Positions 21,301-30,900 of a stretch of 53,056 nt of DNA are shown piece after piece. The position numbers and the translations under genes were made by a program. Where the stretch lies: positions 1 through 53,056 of the forward strand of contig JAHBAU020000001.1 of assembly GCA_018499905.2 (NCBI GenBank), read 5' to 3'. This DNA is from Candidatus Saccharimonadota bacterium. GTDB lineage: Bacteria > Patescibacteriota > Saccharimonadia > Saccharimonadales > AQU-01. A model generated the notes under the pieces. That model had not been told where the DNA came from and ran no database searches. It saw only the letters and a list, made by a program, of their open reading frames with translations. Position 1 is the first letter of the stretch. Each line of letters starts with the position of its first letter.

Positions 21301-24300
21301 GCTTTAGCCCATACAAAGGAAAACTCTACGCAGGTACAGGTAACTCTGCTAACGCCGACGGCATGGTCTGGTCGTTTGGCAATAACGGCTTTTTGCAGTC
21401 ATCTCAAACCACGTTTGATACAAACTGGCATCATGTTGCGGCTACGTATGATGGCGCGTCAATGAAATTATTTGTTGATGGCACGCAAGTCGCCACAACG
21501 TCAGTGTCGATGTTTATTCCAGATACGACACACAATTTACTCATTGGTGCTACGCAGGCTGGGCGTGAATCGGGTAAACCGTCAGGACACTTCCAGGGAC
21601 TACTGGATGAATTACGCATAAGTAATATCGCGCGCTCTAGTTTTACGACCAAACCCTACAGCGAAACAGCTCAAGCCATTACCCTCAACACTCCTGTGCA
21701 TGTCAGTGGCATATGGCACTGGGATGATTTTATTACCAACGAAACACCCAATGGCGGTACGGTGAGTTACCGATTATCTGATGACGGCGGTCTATCATGG
21801 AAGTACTGGAACGGCAGTGCCTGGGTATTGTCCAGTTCGACGGCCCAGACAAGTACCGCTGCCCAGATTGATACGAATATTCTGACCTTCCCGGCAACAT
21901 TCAGCGGAATTGTGTGGCAAGCCGTACTAGATGGTGACGGTAACCAGCGTGTGCAGCTCAACGAGGTCGAGCTCAATTCTACTTCTGATGTTGCGGCGCC
22001 TGCTACGAATGCAAGTAGTATCACGGCGCTGAAAGCCAGTGGTGGCTCTGCACTGAGCGCTGATGCGTGGACCAATGGGTCGTCACCCTATTTTGATTGG
22101 ACGGCTGGCACCGACACCGAATCGGGTATCAAAGGCTACTGTTTGTATCTTGGATCGGATGTTGGTGGTGACCCGGTATCAACCAAGGGGCTATTAGGCG
22201 TTAGTCCAGTTACCACCGGCGGAAATTGCCAGTTTATAGTTGGGACGAGCGAGATTGATCTGTCTACCGCTGGTTACATGGGCTCTCCCCTCGTCACCAG
22301 CAGTTCACGGTATTATCTTCGAATAAAAGCCATCGATAATGCCGGTAACGTGATTGGTTCAGCCGCGAGTTTTTCATTCTTTTTTGATAACACTGCCCCA
22401 ACAAATCCAGGTTTCGTTACGTCACCATCGGGCTTCATTAATACCAAAGCTGTCACTCTCACCTGGCCGACGAGCGGCGGTAGTGCAGCTAGTGATGGGC
22501 ATTCAGGACTGGCTGGCCTGCAATATAGAGTCAACAACACCACTTGGTATGGTGATGCCCATACCGGAACTGGCGACATTAACGATCTACTATCCAATGA
22601 TGGCAGCTACTCAACCGCCGATCCGCCAGATTATGACAATCTGAGTGATGGTATCAACACGATTTACTTTAGAACCTGGGACCAGGCAGGTAATGTGACA
22701 AGTTCGTTTGTTACAGCTACCGTCAAGATAAACACTGCGGGTACGCCAAGCGAACCGCAAAACGTTCAGGCCACACCGGGAACAAATACGGTTAATGCCT
22801 TTACCTTCAGCTGGGACGATCCATCATCATTTGTCGGTGACGCGAACAACTTGACCTACTGTTACACCATTAATGCTCTGCCAAATAGCACCAACTGCAC
22901 CTTTACGCCTGCAGGTGCGAATAGTCTGGGAACCGGGGCTTATGCAACTTTTCCTGGAGTAAACACGTTTTATATTGTTGCTCGTGATGAAGCAAATAAT
23001 ATTAACTACGCGACATTCTCGAGTGTGAATTTTACGGCGAATACCACTGCGCCAGGGATTCCCTTGAACGTTGATATTGTTGACGTTTCAATTAAGTCTA
23101 CGAATAATTGGCGACTCGCCCTAACATGGGATCCGCCGACAAGTGTTGGCTCAGGTGTTGCCTCGTATCGGGTATTTCGCTCGACGGATAACAGCAACTT
23201 TAGTCTCGTTGGGAGCAGTAGCAGTACGACCTATATTGATGCCGGATTGTCGCCAATAACTTACTACTATCGGGTTGCTGCTTGTGATAATACTAACAAT
23301 TGTGGTGCCAATAGTAGCGTGGTTTCGTTGCTGCCGACCGGAAGGTTTACGTCCCCCGCTTCGTTGGTATCTGATCCATTGGTGCTGAATCTGACAACCA
23401 GACGTGCAACGGTTCGTTGGAGTACCGACCGTGCCAGTGATTCCAAGATTGCCATAGGCACAACCAGTGGCTCGTATGGACCATCAGAGATTGGCAACAG
23501 TGACCAGGTGAGCGCCCATGAGATCAATCTCGATAACCTGTCAGCGGGCACAACCTACTACTTTGTGGCCAAGTGGACGGATGAAGACGGCAACACCGGA
23601 CAGAGCCCGGAACAAAGTTTTACCACCTCACCTGCCCCGACCGTTAAGGAGATTCAGCCAACAAAAGTCAGCCTTAGCGGTACGACCATTCAATTTACCT
23701 CAAAAGACTCTACCAGCGTGAAGATTTACTATGGTCCGTCAGAAAGTTTTGGCGGTGTTAAAACTTTGAACACCTCTATTTCTGAATCAAGTTATGTCTT
23801 TGACCTTTCCGGTTTAGCAGATGGCACAAAGTACTATTTCCGCCTGAGTGCGTTTGATTCTGAAGGCGGTGAGTACCAGGGCAATATTTTCTCGTTCTCG
23901 ACTCCCCCGCGTCCCAAGATTACAAATCTGCGATTCCAGCCAATTGATGGCGAGCCGACTAGTACCCAAAAAGTTACCTGGCAGACCAATGTACCGTCAT
24001 CAACCATCGTAAGTTACGGTAAAAACAACACCGTGGGAACAGAGACTCAGGACTCACAGCTGGTAACCGAACACGAAATTATAATTCGGGATCTGGAAGA
24101 TGACAGCGACTACTATCTCATGGCCCAAAGCCGAGATGCCGACGGTAATCTGGCTGTCTCGGATCGACAACAGTTCCGCACAGCACTGGATACGCGACCG
24201 CCAAAGATCACTAATATCTCCATTGAAACCGCTATTCGTGGGACCGGGGCAGAAGCTCGTGGACAGGTAATCGTGTCGTGGACGACAGACGAACCAGCCT

Positions 24301-24560
24301 CCAGTCAAATTGAGTACACAGAAGGCTCCGATGCAGTTACCTATAACAATAAGACCGCAGAGGATGCTGAGCTATCGCTAGAACACATTGTCATTGTCTC
24401 TGACCTGCCGACATCCAGAGTATATAGCCTGCGTCCGGTTTCACGTGATCGATCCCTAAATGCCGGCTTTGGTGATACACAGTCTGCGATTATTGGCAGG
24501 GCTTCCGACAGCGTCTTAACTATCATTCTCAACACACTTAAAAACGTTTTTGGACTTTAG
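18390..24560 (+). CDS. giant cell-surface protein: basic N-terminus, TM, LamG with embedded propeller repeats, multiple FN3-like domains
   Basis: TM AVLAMYVVVVLSVVIGAY; LamG halves; ~14 repeats AEVWRWNGTSWTKIGGDSLNSGW...LYAGLG; downstream FN3-like units (VTWQTNVPSSTIVSYG, VSWTTDEPASSQIEYT). Confidence 0.9.
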   Translation: MSNHHLSSLSHAFRRDLRRIGVRLRRILSLSRRHIKPMLKMYHHMAKQMTVFAAKQTKQFVKFYARFSKQLAKRLHHHLAKRPHGFMLTKWRWYARWHSWKYHAYAHGAVLAMYVVVVLSVVIGAYRTMVLAYDLTDTWDFTTASNYTIDNGLETSGGSVRLKAQNYATDANTAALYHLDESLGTTVDDASVNANDGTTSGSPTFVTGNLNNGLDLDGTDDLISVPDSSSLSFTQSHTLEAWTKLDSSFSAGSHAQRQGIFDKGDYQLYYDNETGRLSYEIANASATTWTQEAGNDIKNSWDLNGNPNIEAQTVMGTNLYAGTGNATNDAEVWRWNGTSWTQIGGDGLNDSWLTNTYESVHSLANDGTNVYVGVGTGTGDAEVWSWNGTTWTKIGGDALNSSWAINTYEGVYSLRHFGGNLYAGIGNGANDAEVWRWNGTSWTKIGGDSLNSGWTTNYEYVYSLADDGTNLYAGLGLTAGEAEVWRWNGTAWTKIGGDTVNSSWDSASFEVVLSMTFAGGNLYAGLGTTADDAEVWSWNGTAWTKIGGDSLNSGWTTGYEGVYGLVSDGTTIYAGLGATAGDNELWSWNGTAWTKIGGDALNSSFTNTHTLVSSLAYGNSTLYVGLNSASATLSAQVWSYSASTWARIGGDNINFSWGSRGLSGVNVMTVSGDKLYAGTGIATAGTALVWEYDGSTWNLIGGQGVNSSWAAYTYETITTMISLGGNLYVGLGTTANDAEVWRWNGTTWTQIGGDSLNSGWTTNYEEVTAMAIYNSQLVIGLGNSANDAEVWQWNGAAWTKIGGDSLNSGWTTNFERVAAMANYNGQLYAGLGSSAGDAEVWRWNGTSWARVGGDAVNSSWDAINYEHVDAMIVYNGRLYAGLGTSTGDAQVWEYNGTAWTKMGGDDLNDSWTVALYERVRTLVVYNGDLYAGLGNTAGDGEVWKYNGTTWSVVAGDSLNSSWTNAIEEVLSFSPYKGKLYAGTGNSANADGMVWSFGNNGFLQSSQTTFDTNWHHVAATYDGASMKLFVDGTQVATTSVSMFIPDTTHNLLIGATQAGRESGKPSGHFQGLLDELRISNIARSSFTTKPYSETAQAITLNTPVHVSGIWHWDDFITNETPNGGTVSYRLSDDGGLSWKYWNGSAWVLSSSTAQTSTAAQIDTNILTFPATFSGIVWQAVLDGDGNQRVQLNEVELNSTSDVAAPATNASSITALKASGGSALSADAWTNGSSPYFDWTAGTDTESGIKGYCLYLGSDVGGDPVSTKGLLGVSPVTTGGNCQFIVGTSEIDLSTAGYMGSPLVTSSSRYYLRIKAIDNAGNVIGSAASFSFFFDNTAPTNPGFVTSPSGFINTKAVTLTWPTSGGSAASDGHSGLAGLQYRVNNTTWYGDAHTGTGDINDLLSNDGSYSTADPPDYDNLSDGINTIYFRTWDQAGNVTSSFVTATVKINTAGTPSEPQNVQATPGTNTVNAFTFSWDDPSSFVGDANNLTYCYTINALPNSTNCTFTPAGANSLGTGAYATFPGVNTFYIVARDEANNINYATFSSVNFTANTTAPGIPLNVDIVDVSIKSTNNWRLALTWDPPTSVGSGVASYRVFRSTDNSNFSLVGSSSSTTYIDAGLSPITYYYRVAACDNTNNCGANSSVVSLLPTGRFTSPASLVSDPLVLNLTTRRATVRWSTDRASDSKIAIGTTSGSYGPSEIGNSDQVSAHEINLDNLSAGTTYYFVAKWTDEDGNTGQSPEQSFTTSPAPTVKEIQPTKVSLSGTTIQFTSKDSTSVKIYYGPSESFGGVKTLNTSISESSYVFDLSGLADGTKYYFRLSAFDSEGGEYQGNIFSFSTPPRPKITNLRFQPIDGEPTSTQKVTWQTNVPSSTIVSYGKNNTVGTETQDSQLVTEHEIIIRDLEDDSDYYLMAQSRDADGNLAVSDRQQFRTALDTRPPKITNISIETAIRGTGAEARGQVIVSWTTDEPASSQIEYTEGSDAVTYNNKTAEDAELSLEHIVIVSDLPTSRVYSLRPVSRDRSLNAGFGDTQSAIIGRASDSVLTIILNTLKNVFGL
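19246..21387 (+). repeat. ~14 in-frame ~51-aa repeats (beta-propeller-like blades)
   Basis: Repeated LYAGLGxxxxDAEVWRWNGTxWTKIGGDxLNSSW; visible at DNA level as recurring tggaatggca..tggacc/gaaaattggcggtga. Confidence 0.9.
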
Positions 24561-24561
24561 T

Positions 24562-25374
24562 ATGTCGGATTCACAAACGCCCACAAAAAAACAAGTCAAA
24601 CCGTCAATCATTGAAGCCACAGCTATCTCACAGTCATTTGGCGAAGAAGGTGTGCGTTTTATGGCACTACAAGAAGTTAGTTTCAAGATTTTGCATAATT
24701 CCTTCACTGTTGTTTATGGGCCGAGCGGTTCGGGTAAATCGACGCTGCTAAATATCCTGACTGGCTTACAGCCACCGACAACCGGCAAGATTGTATACAA
24801 CAACCAAAACATCTACGAGCTCGATTCTGACAGCCTGGCACAGTTCCGTGCGAGTCGGATTGGTATCATCTACCAGCAAAATTACTGGGTCAAGAGTTTG
24901 AGCGTGGTTGAGAATGTTGCATTACCGCTTTTCTTCCGTGGGTATAATCGGACACTCGCAAAGGAGCTGGCGCTTATAGCCCTGGAACGAGTTCGTATGC
25001 AGGATTATGCTACAAAAAACCCAACCCTATTGTCTGGTGGTGAGCAGCAGCGTGTGGCAGTGGCGAGAGCCTTGGTGAATGACCCAATGATTATTATTGC
25101 TGATGAGCCAACCGGTTCGCTGGATTCTAAGAACGGCGATTTAATTATGGATCTGCTGCATAAAGCTCAAACTGACTCGATGCGGACGATCATTCTTGTG
25201 ACACACAATATGGAGTACCTGCCATTAGCAGATCATTTGCTCCACATCCAAGACGGCAAGGTGCAAGAACTACAGGCTGCCAGTATTCGTGCAACTGTCG
25301 ATGGTTTGATGACTGATATGAAGCAACGCATCGATCGACTATCGGTCATGAACCAACGTAAGGATCACGCATGA
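24562..25374 (+). CDS. ABC transporter ATP-binding protein, MacB/LolD type
   Basis: VYGPSGSGKSTLLNILTGL, LLSGGEQQRVAVARAL, IIADEPTGSLDSKNG. Confidence 0.93.
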   Translation: MSDSQTPTKKQVKPSIIEATAISQSFGEEGVRFMALQEVSFKILHNSFTVVYGPSGSGKSTLLNILTGLQPPTTGKIVYNNQNIYELDSDSLAQFRASRIGIIYQQNYWVKSLSVVENVALPLFFRGYNRTLAKELALIALERVRMQDYATKNPTLLSGGEQQRVAVARALVNDPMIIIADEPTGSLDSKNGDLIMDLLHKAQTDSMRTIILVTHNMEYLPLADHLLHIQDGKVQELQAASIRATVDGLMTDMKQRIDRLSVMNQRKDHA

Positions 25375-26603
25375 AACTAAGATTTCCCCGCTTACCTGCT
25401 AAACTCCAGCGCAACAAGGATTCAATCGCCACTGTTACCGTCTTGTATCTGGCCTGGAAGAATCTCACGACCAAGAAGTTACGAACATTCTTGACAATTT
25501 TTGGCATCATTATCGGTATTGGCGCAATATTCTTCCTGCTGTCCTTTGGTCTTGGACTGCAGCATATCGTCACTGAAGAAGTGATTGGCAATCAGTCAAT
25601 TAAATCTATAGATATCACGTCGCCAAATTCCAAAATTCTTGCGTTGAATCAAGAGACCTTTGATCGAATCGGCAAACTACCGCACGTCGATCGTATGGGC
25701 CGCTCTTTCTCGTATCCAGGCAGCCTAAGTTATTCCGGAAGTGAGACCGACACCATAGTGTATGGCGTTGATCCAGTCTATCAAGAATTATCCAATCTGA
25801 CCGTCATTAAAGGCCGTCAGATCGCTTCCGAGGACAGTCGAGTGGCTTACTTGAATACGGCGCTACTGCAGTCTCTAGGCATCGAAAACGTTGAATCAGT
25901 ACTTGATCAGCAGATTCGGCTTTTGGTGCCTCTCGCCGCTGGCGCTGAACCTATCGCCGAGGATCTTACGGTTATTGGCATTATCGATACGGGCTCAGGC
26001 GGAGAAATTTTTGTGCCCAACCACCTCTTCGAGAGTGCTGGGCAAACATCGTACAAACAGTTCAAGTTAATTGCCGATGACACTAACAATATTACGGACC
26101 TGCGTAAACAAATAGAGAGCCTTGGTTTTTTGACAACTTCACCAGTAGATACGATTGACCAGATCAATCAAATTTTCCGGTTTTTCAACATAATCCTGGT
26201 AAGCTTTGGCGCAATTGGTATGATTGTTGCCGTACTTGGTATGTTCAATACGTTGACTATCTCCCTGCTTGAAAGAACCCGTGAAATCGGCCTCATGATT
26301 GCCCTTGGCGGTCGTCAATTTGATATGAAACGACTATTTATCATTGAGGCGGTCATGTTGTCCGTTGCCGGCGCTGTTATCGGTATGATATTGGCCACGA
26401 TCAATGGTGAAGTTATTAACATTATTATGAATCGATTAGCGCGATCACGTGGCGTACTCGAAACATTCGATCTATTTGCAACCCCATATTGGCTTGTCAT
26501 GGGCATTCTGGCTTTTATGGTCATGGTCGGACTAGCGGTGGCGTTCTTCCCGGCACGCCGAGCACAACGCATTAATCCTATCGATGCACTGCGTCGTGAA
26601 TAG
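25371..26603 (+). CDS. ABC transporter permease, MacB/FtsX type
   Basis: AWKNLTTKKLRTFLTIFGIIIGIGAIFFLLSFG N-terminus and FtsX C-terminus LLERTREIGLMIALGGRQFDMKRLFIIEA...PARRAQRINPIDALRRE; ATGA overlap with the ATPase. Confidence 0.93.
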   Translation: MKLRFPRLPAKLQRNKDSIATVTVLYLAWKNLTTKKLRTFLTIFGIIIGIGAIFFLLSFGLGLQHIVTEEVIGNQSIKSIDITSPNSKILALNQETFDRIGKLPHVDRMGRSFSYPGSLSYSGSETDTIVYGVDPVYQELSNLTVIKGRQIASEDSRVAYLNTALLQSLGIENVESVLDQQIRLLVPLAAGAEPIAEDLTVIGIIDTGSGGEIFVPNHLFESAGQTSYKQFKLIADDTNNITDLRKQIESLGFLTTSPVDTIDQINQIFRFFNIILVSFGAIGMIVAVLGMFNTLTISLLERTREIGLMIALGGRQFDMKRLFIIEAVMLSVAGAVIGMILATINGEVINIIMNRLARSRGVLETFDLFATPYWLVMGILAFMVMVGLAVAFFPARRAQRINPIDALRRE

Positions 26604-26617
26604 GCGCTATTTGTTGC

Positions 26618-27067
26618 CTACCGAACAACTCGCTGGGCATCTCGTAGCGCATCTCGTTTTTTAAGCGTCTGCCGTTTGTCGTACTGCTTCTTGCCTCTAC
26701 CTGCCGCCACGCGCAGCTTGATAAATCTACCTTTGGTCAAAATGTCGAGTGGTACTAGCGTTCTTCCCTGTTGTTTTGCGGCAATAAACGATTCAATTTC
26801 GCGTTGTTTGGCAAGGAGCTTGCGCGTTCGTGTGGTATCTTCAAGCGGTATGCCATTGGTGCCATGAATAGTTGCGCCAAGCAGCCATAACTCGCCGTCT
26901 TTAACGGTTACGTAAGATCCGGTCAGATTGCCGTGCCCCATGCGCAATAGCTTTGTCTCAGCGCCAGTTAGCTGTATACCCAACACCAAAGAATCGTCGA
27001 GCTCATAGTCATGTCTGGCTCGCCGATTGCTGATGATTTTATCGGTAGGACGCTTTTTCTTGCCCAT
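26618..27067 (-). CDS. smpB: SsrA-binding protein SmpB
   Basis: NRRARHDYELDDSLVLGIQLTGAETKLLRMGHGNLTGSYVTVKDGELWLLGATIHG...GRTLVPLDILTKGRFIKLRVAAGRGKKQYDKRQTLKKRD. Confidence 0.97.
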   Translation of the reverse strand: MGKKKRPTDKIISNRRARHDYELDDSLVLGIQLTGAETKLLRMGHGNLTGSYVTVKDGELWLLGATIHGTNGIPLEDTTRTRKLLAKQREIESFIAAKQQGRTLVPLDILTKGRFIKLRVAAGRGKKQYDKRQTLKKRDALRDAQRVVR

Positions 27068-27139
27068 ATCTGTTTATTGTACCAGAATGTAAGCATAAGT
27101 ATAGACCAGTAAGGTAAAATGTTATATAATAATTAACTA

Positions 27140-28141
27140 ATGAGCACGGCTTCTCGTCTAGAAAGGTTCGGATTATTTAGTGATGATCTTATAGGCCGTG
27201 TGTCTGAGATTGCTGAACAGCAGGCACGAAATGATTACCGGGATTTTTTGGTTGAGCAAGGTGTAGGGTCGCCAATAATGCTCGCAACTGCCAGTGGCAA
27301 ACTGGCCAGTCTCGTTGACATTGTGCCTACATGTGATTATGACAATAGCCGTGCTAGGGTAATGCATGCACCACACGGCAACCCTCTTGACACAAACACC
27401 CTGTACCAGGCAGCGACAGTGTTTGCCGTTGATCCGACAGTACGTATGATAGTTACGGCCAATCCAAGCTCACATCGATACCCAGGCAATCACCTGACAG
27501 TGAGTGAACGCCGTGATGTGTCACGAGGTGATGTTACCGCCACAATACTTCCGGTTTTGGACTACATGGGCCAGCAAGGCATTCATACAAGTGATCAAAT
27601 TGGATATTCATGGGGTGTGAAAAAAGCTACGTCAACTGCCATAAATGCTGCAGAGACCAATCACACTGTCCATAGTATGGTTCACATTGAGCCTGTTCAT
27701 GTCATTGACAGGGGGATGCTTGCCCTTGGAAGGGCTTTCAGCGCATCGAATTCGGGGCTGCAAGGTTATATTGAAGATGCCGACTGCCCCGCATTCATGG
27801 AAGCGCGTAAAGACGGCATAAGTGCATTAGACTTTTATCAAGGAGTGTTGTCGCCTAGTGGTGTGGCTATAGCTCGTTCAATGCGACATGGTACATACGA
27901 AGATGAGGTCCGTGCTGCCCTAACAAAACAATCTGGGTCAAGGGTATTTGCGGCTGTTGGCGATGCTAGCGAATTAGTCCCTACAAGACCATTCGTGGAA
28001 GCGCTGTCTAATCTAGAAGCAGACTTCAATGAAGATACTGCCCACCGTGTTAGCGGCATTGTGTTGCCAAATGAAAGACATTCTTTAGCCAACGATATTT
28101 ATCTACAAGCAGCACTCGTGCACCATGGTTTGCGAGCTTAG
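27140..28141 (+). CDS. hypothetical protein, possible alpha/beta-hydrolase fold
   Basis: GYSWG nucleophile-elbow-like motif; otherwise unrecognised. Confidence 0.5.
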   Translation: MSTASRLERFGLFSDDLIGRVSEIAEQQARNDYRDFLVEQGVGSPIMLATASGKLASLVDIVPTCDYDNSRARVMHAPHGNPLDTNTLYQAATVFAVDPTVRMIVTANPSSHRYPGNHLTVSERRDVSRGDVTATILPVLDYMGQQGIHTSDQIGYSWGVKKATSTAINAAETNHTVHSMVHIEPVHVIDRGMLALGRAFSASNSGLQGYIEDADCPAFMEARKDGISALDFYQGVLSPSGVAIARSMRHGTYEDEVRAALTKQSGSRVFAAVGDASELVPTRPFVEALSNLEADFNEDTAHRVSGIVLPNERHSLANDIYLQAALVHHGLRA

Positions 28142-29274
28142 TCAGCGTTTTTGAATTCGTTGCGGGCGACGTCCCACAGGCTGGGGTCGTCATGGTGAAC
28201 CATTCGCCAATACCACCATTCCACACCCCAAAGGTCGATGGTTCTCATGCCACTGGCACGGCCGTATTCAAACCTGTCTTTTAGCCGCTGGGCATTGAGC
28301 GATTTATTCTGCTCTTCTAGTGGTGCGGTCAGCATGTTGTAACCCTCTGGCAGCCAGGATTCGGCCTGCAGCTCATGAATGATCATATCCTTGCCGGTTA
28401 AAAGCTCACCTGCTCCTGCCAAAAAGCCATAAAACCAAGCTGGGAATGGATACTCAAAGTACCTTTTGGTAATCGTCTTATCCCAGACTCGCTTGTAGAC
28501 TGATACGGCAAACTCATCAGGTCGAGGCTGGCCAATTGGCAGGCCAACGGCATTATTACTGCGGCTAATAATCAGCTTAGTGTCGGGATCAAGCTGCCTG
28601 ACAAGATTGTATTCATCAATTAAGCGCTCTCGGTCAAAGTCTTGACATTCACCGAATACACTCAAGAAAAATTCATTCTCAAGCTGGTAGCTATCGAGCG
28701 CTGGATGATCTTTGTACCTTTCAATCACGGCCGTCATAAATTCTTTGAGCTGCGGATACCACACATCACGCGGCTCGGTTTTGAGCCGTTCGGGCATATG
28801 ACATTCTGGCCACCGCGGCTGGCGCAGACCAATTGCCAGGCTGACCTTTGCATTTACCTTATCGGCTTTCTCAAACTGCCAGTCAAGCTCTGAGAAATCA
28901 TATGTTCCAGGGTTGGCTTCTATGACTTCCCAGTAGCTGACCAAACGGAAACGCCTTACTCCCAGGTCGTTAATAATGGCGTCCATAGTTTCTTGGGGGT
29001 CGAGGCCGAAGTAGCGCGCATAACTTGGGATAAAGGTGACGCCGTAGTTTAAGGGCTTGTCGCGGTTATGCCAGATATACCATTGGGCTATCCCATACAT
29101 TGATCCGGTCGCAATCAATACCAACGCAATAATGCTAAGCATGATCCGGCGTAGCCAACGGTTTTTGGGCAGCTTTGATACCGCATGCCCGCGAGCCTTG
29201 GCGGCGTGGTGCTTCACATGGTGTTTGACGCGGTGAACTTTGGAGCTAGATGACTTTTTCTGTTTCTTTGGCAT
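28138..29274 (-). CDS. membrane-anchored glycoside-hydrolase-like TIM-barrel protein
   Basis: TM IMLSIIALVLIATGSMYGIAQW; GVRRFRLVSYWEVIEANPGTYDFSELDWQFEKADKVNAKVSLAIGLRQPRWPECH, LDSYQLENEFF (clan A-like acid position), IIHELQAESW. Confidence 0.7.
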   Translation of the reverse strand: MPKKQKKSSSSKVHRVKHHVKHHAAKARGHAVSKLPKNRWLRRIMLSIIALVLIATGSMYGIAQWYIWHNRDKPLNYGVTFIPSYARYFGLDPQETMDAIINDLGVRRFRLVSYWEVIEANPGTYDFSELDWQFEKADKVNAKVSLAIGLRQPRWPECHMPERLKTEPRDVWYPQLKEFMTAVIERYKDHPALDSYQLENEFFLSVFGECQDFDRERLIDEYNLVRQLDPDTKLIISRSNNAVGLPIGQPRPDEFAVSVYKRVWDKTITKRYFEYPFPAWFYGFLAGAGELLTGKDMIIHELQAESWLPEGYNMLTAPLEEQNKSLNAQRLKDRFEYGRASGMRTIDLWGVEWWYWRMVHHDDPSLWDVARNEFKNAD

Positions 29275-29299
29275 TGCCTGTTATCCTATGATAAGCAAC

Positions 29300-30169
29300 A
29301 TGTCTATAAAAGCATTAACGGTATCTATAGTTATACCAGTTTACAACGAAGAACACCATATCGATGGGTGTTTGCAGGCGATTGCCGCCCAGACTGTTAT
29401 GCCCGATGAAGTTATTGTGGTTGATAATAATTGCACCGACAAGACTATAGAAAAAGCTCGCAAGTTTCCATTCGTCAAAATTGTTCGAGAGACTAGACAA
29501 GGGCATGCACCGGCTCGGAACGCTGGTTTTGACGCTGCCACCAGTGAGATTATTGGTCGAATCGATGCCGAAAGTCTTATTGCGAAAAATTGGGTGGAAC
29601 GGCTTAAGTTTAGCTTCTCGGACGACTCAATGGCGGCGGTTACCGGTTTGGGTCAGACAGATTTTATGCCAAGGCTCCATTTTGCACATGCCCGGTCAAC
29701 TTTGGCCTGCCGCGGGTATTATTGGAACGTTCACGCCTACTTTAATACCATTACTACCTGGGGAGCCAATATGGCCGTCCGGCAAAATTGGTGGCAGAGA
29801 GTGCGAAAAGATGTGCAGTCAGATGACAAACTTGTGCACGAAGACCAAGACGTTGCGCTGTTAATTGCCGGCGAGGGTGGCATCGTTAAACAAGATAATC
29901 AGCTGCTGATTACCACCAAAGGCCAAACCTATCTGTATTTTCCAAAAATTCTGCACTATTTGCGGCTTCTGTACACCACCAAACAGCATCACAAGCACCT
30001 CGGGACATTTGATAAACCAACCTTTCAGCGGCTTGGGTTTTTCCATACCCTACCTGGATGGCTGGCAGGTTTTGTCCCGGGCATATTGTTCTTTTTAACT
30101 GGTCTTTTGTTCTGGCCGCTAGATGCGATAATGATAGAGCGTATAGGGAGTAAAAAATGGCTACATTAA
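29300..30169 (+). CDS. glycosyltransferase family 2
   Basis: VSIVIPVYNEEHHIDGCLQAIAAQTVMPDEVIVVDNNCTDKT; ATG 29300 lies 7 nt after TATGAT. Confidence 0.9.
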   Translation: MSIKALTVSIVIPVYNEEHHIDGCLQAIAAQTVMPDEVIVVDNNCTDKTIEKARKFPFVKIVRETRQGHAPARNAGFDAATSEIIGRIDAESLIAKNWVERLKFSFSDDSMAAVTGLGQTDFMPRLHFAHARSTLACRGYYWNVHAYFNTITTWGANMAVRQNWWQRVRKDVQSDDKLVHEDQDVALLIAGEGGIVKQDNQLLITTKGQTYLYFPKILHYLRLLYTTKQHHKHLGTFDKPTFQRLGFFHTLPGWLAGFVPGILFFLTGLLFWPLDAIMIERIGSKKWLH

Positions 30170-30897
30170 AGGTATCGGTAGTAATTCCTGCGTACAACGA
30201 AGCGACCTACATTGACCGCTTGTTAGACGGTTTAGCGAATCAGGATTTTGATGCGTTTGAAGTGATTGTGTCCGATGCCGAGTCGAAAGATGGTACCGAT
30301 GACGTCGTGCGGCAGTTTTCAAAGAAGCTGAATGTGACATTGCTAACTTCCCCGCCCAAAGGCCCGGCTCATGGCCGTAATGTCGGGGCTGCAGCTGCGA
30401 AGGGTGAATGGCTACTCTTTTTGGACGCTGATGACGATATCAGCGACCCATTGTTTATGCAAAAACTTGTCAGTGAGGCTGAAGCGAACGGCTGGAACAC
30501 GGCTTCCGCTACAGTGAAGACGATTGATGGCAACCTGGTTGAGCGGTTTGGTAACTGGGTAAATTATCGCTATGTTCGGCTGCTCGCTCGAAGTAAGCAC
30601 CCCGTTGCCGCTGGCTGGTGCATCTTGACCCGGCGTGACGTTTTTGAGTCCAACGGCGGTTTTAATGAAAAAATCCATTTTGGCGAGGATTATGACTATG
30701 TCTCACGGGTGGCCAAAGGCAAGTTCGGCTTTGTTACCAGCACCTGCTATTACATAGACTTACGCCGCTCGCGAGAGGAAGGCTGGCGTTTTGCGGTCAA
30801 AGGCGTGGCCAACGAAATTTACCGGCATAGCCACGGTTATAATCTCGAAAACAACCCAAATACTTACGAATTCGGCAAACACAAACCAAGGGGCTAA
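30157..30897 (+). CDS. glycosyltransferase family 2
   Basis: VSVVIPAYNEATYIDRLLDGLANQDFDAFEVIVSDAESKDGT...LLFLDADDDI. Confidence 0.9.
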   Translation: MATLKVSVVIPAYNEATYIDRLLDGLANQDFDAFEVIVSDAESKDGTDDVVRQFSKKLNVTLLTSPPKGPAHGRNVGAAAAKGEWLLFLDADDDISDPLFMQKLVSEAEANGWNTASATVKTIDGNLVERFGNWVNYRYVRLLARSKHPVAAGWCILTRRDVFESNGGFNEKIHFGEDYDYVSRVAKGKFGFVTSTCYYIDLRRSREEGWRFAVKGVANEIYRHSHGYNLENNPNTYEFGKHKPRG

Positions 30898-30900
30898 AAA

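Noticed and set aside
18504-24535. Numerous minus-strand ORFs opposite the giant surface protein (e.g. 19083..19325, 20977..21270, 23267..23551)
   Set aside because: Antisense shadows of a strongly coding repetitive plus-strand gene; no start signals and low-complexity or aberrant composition.
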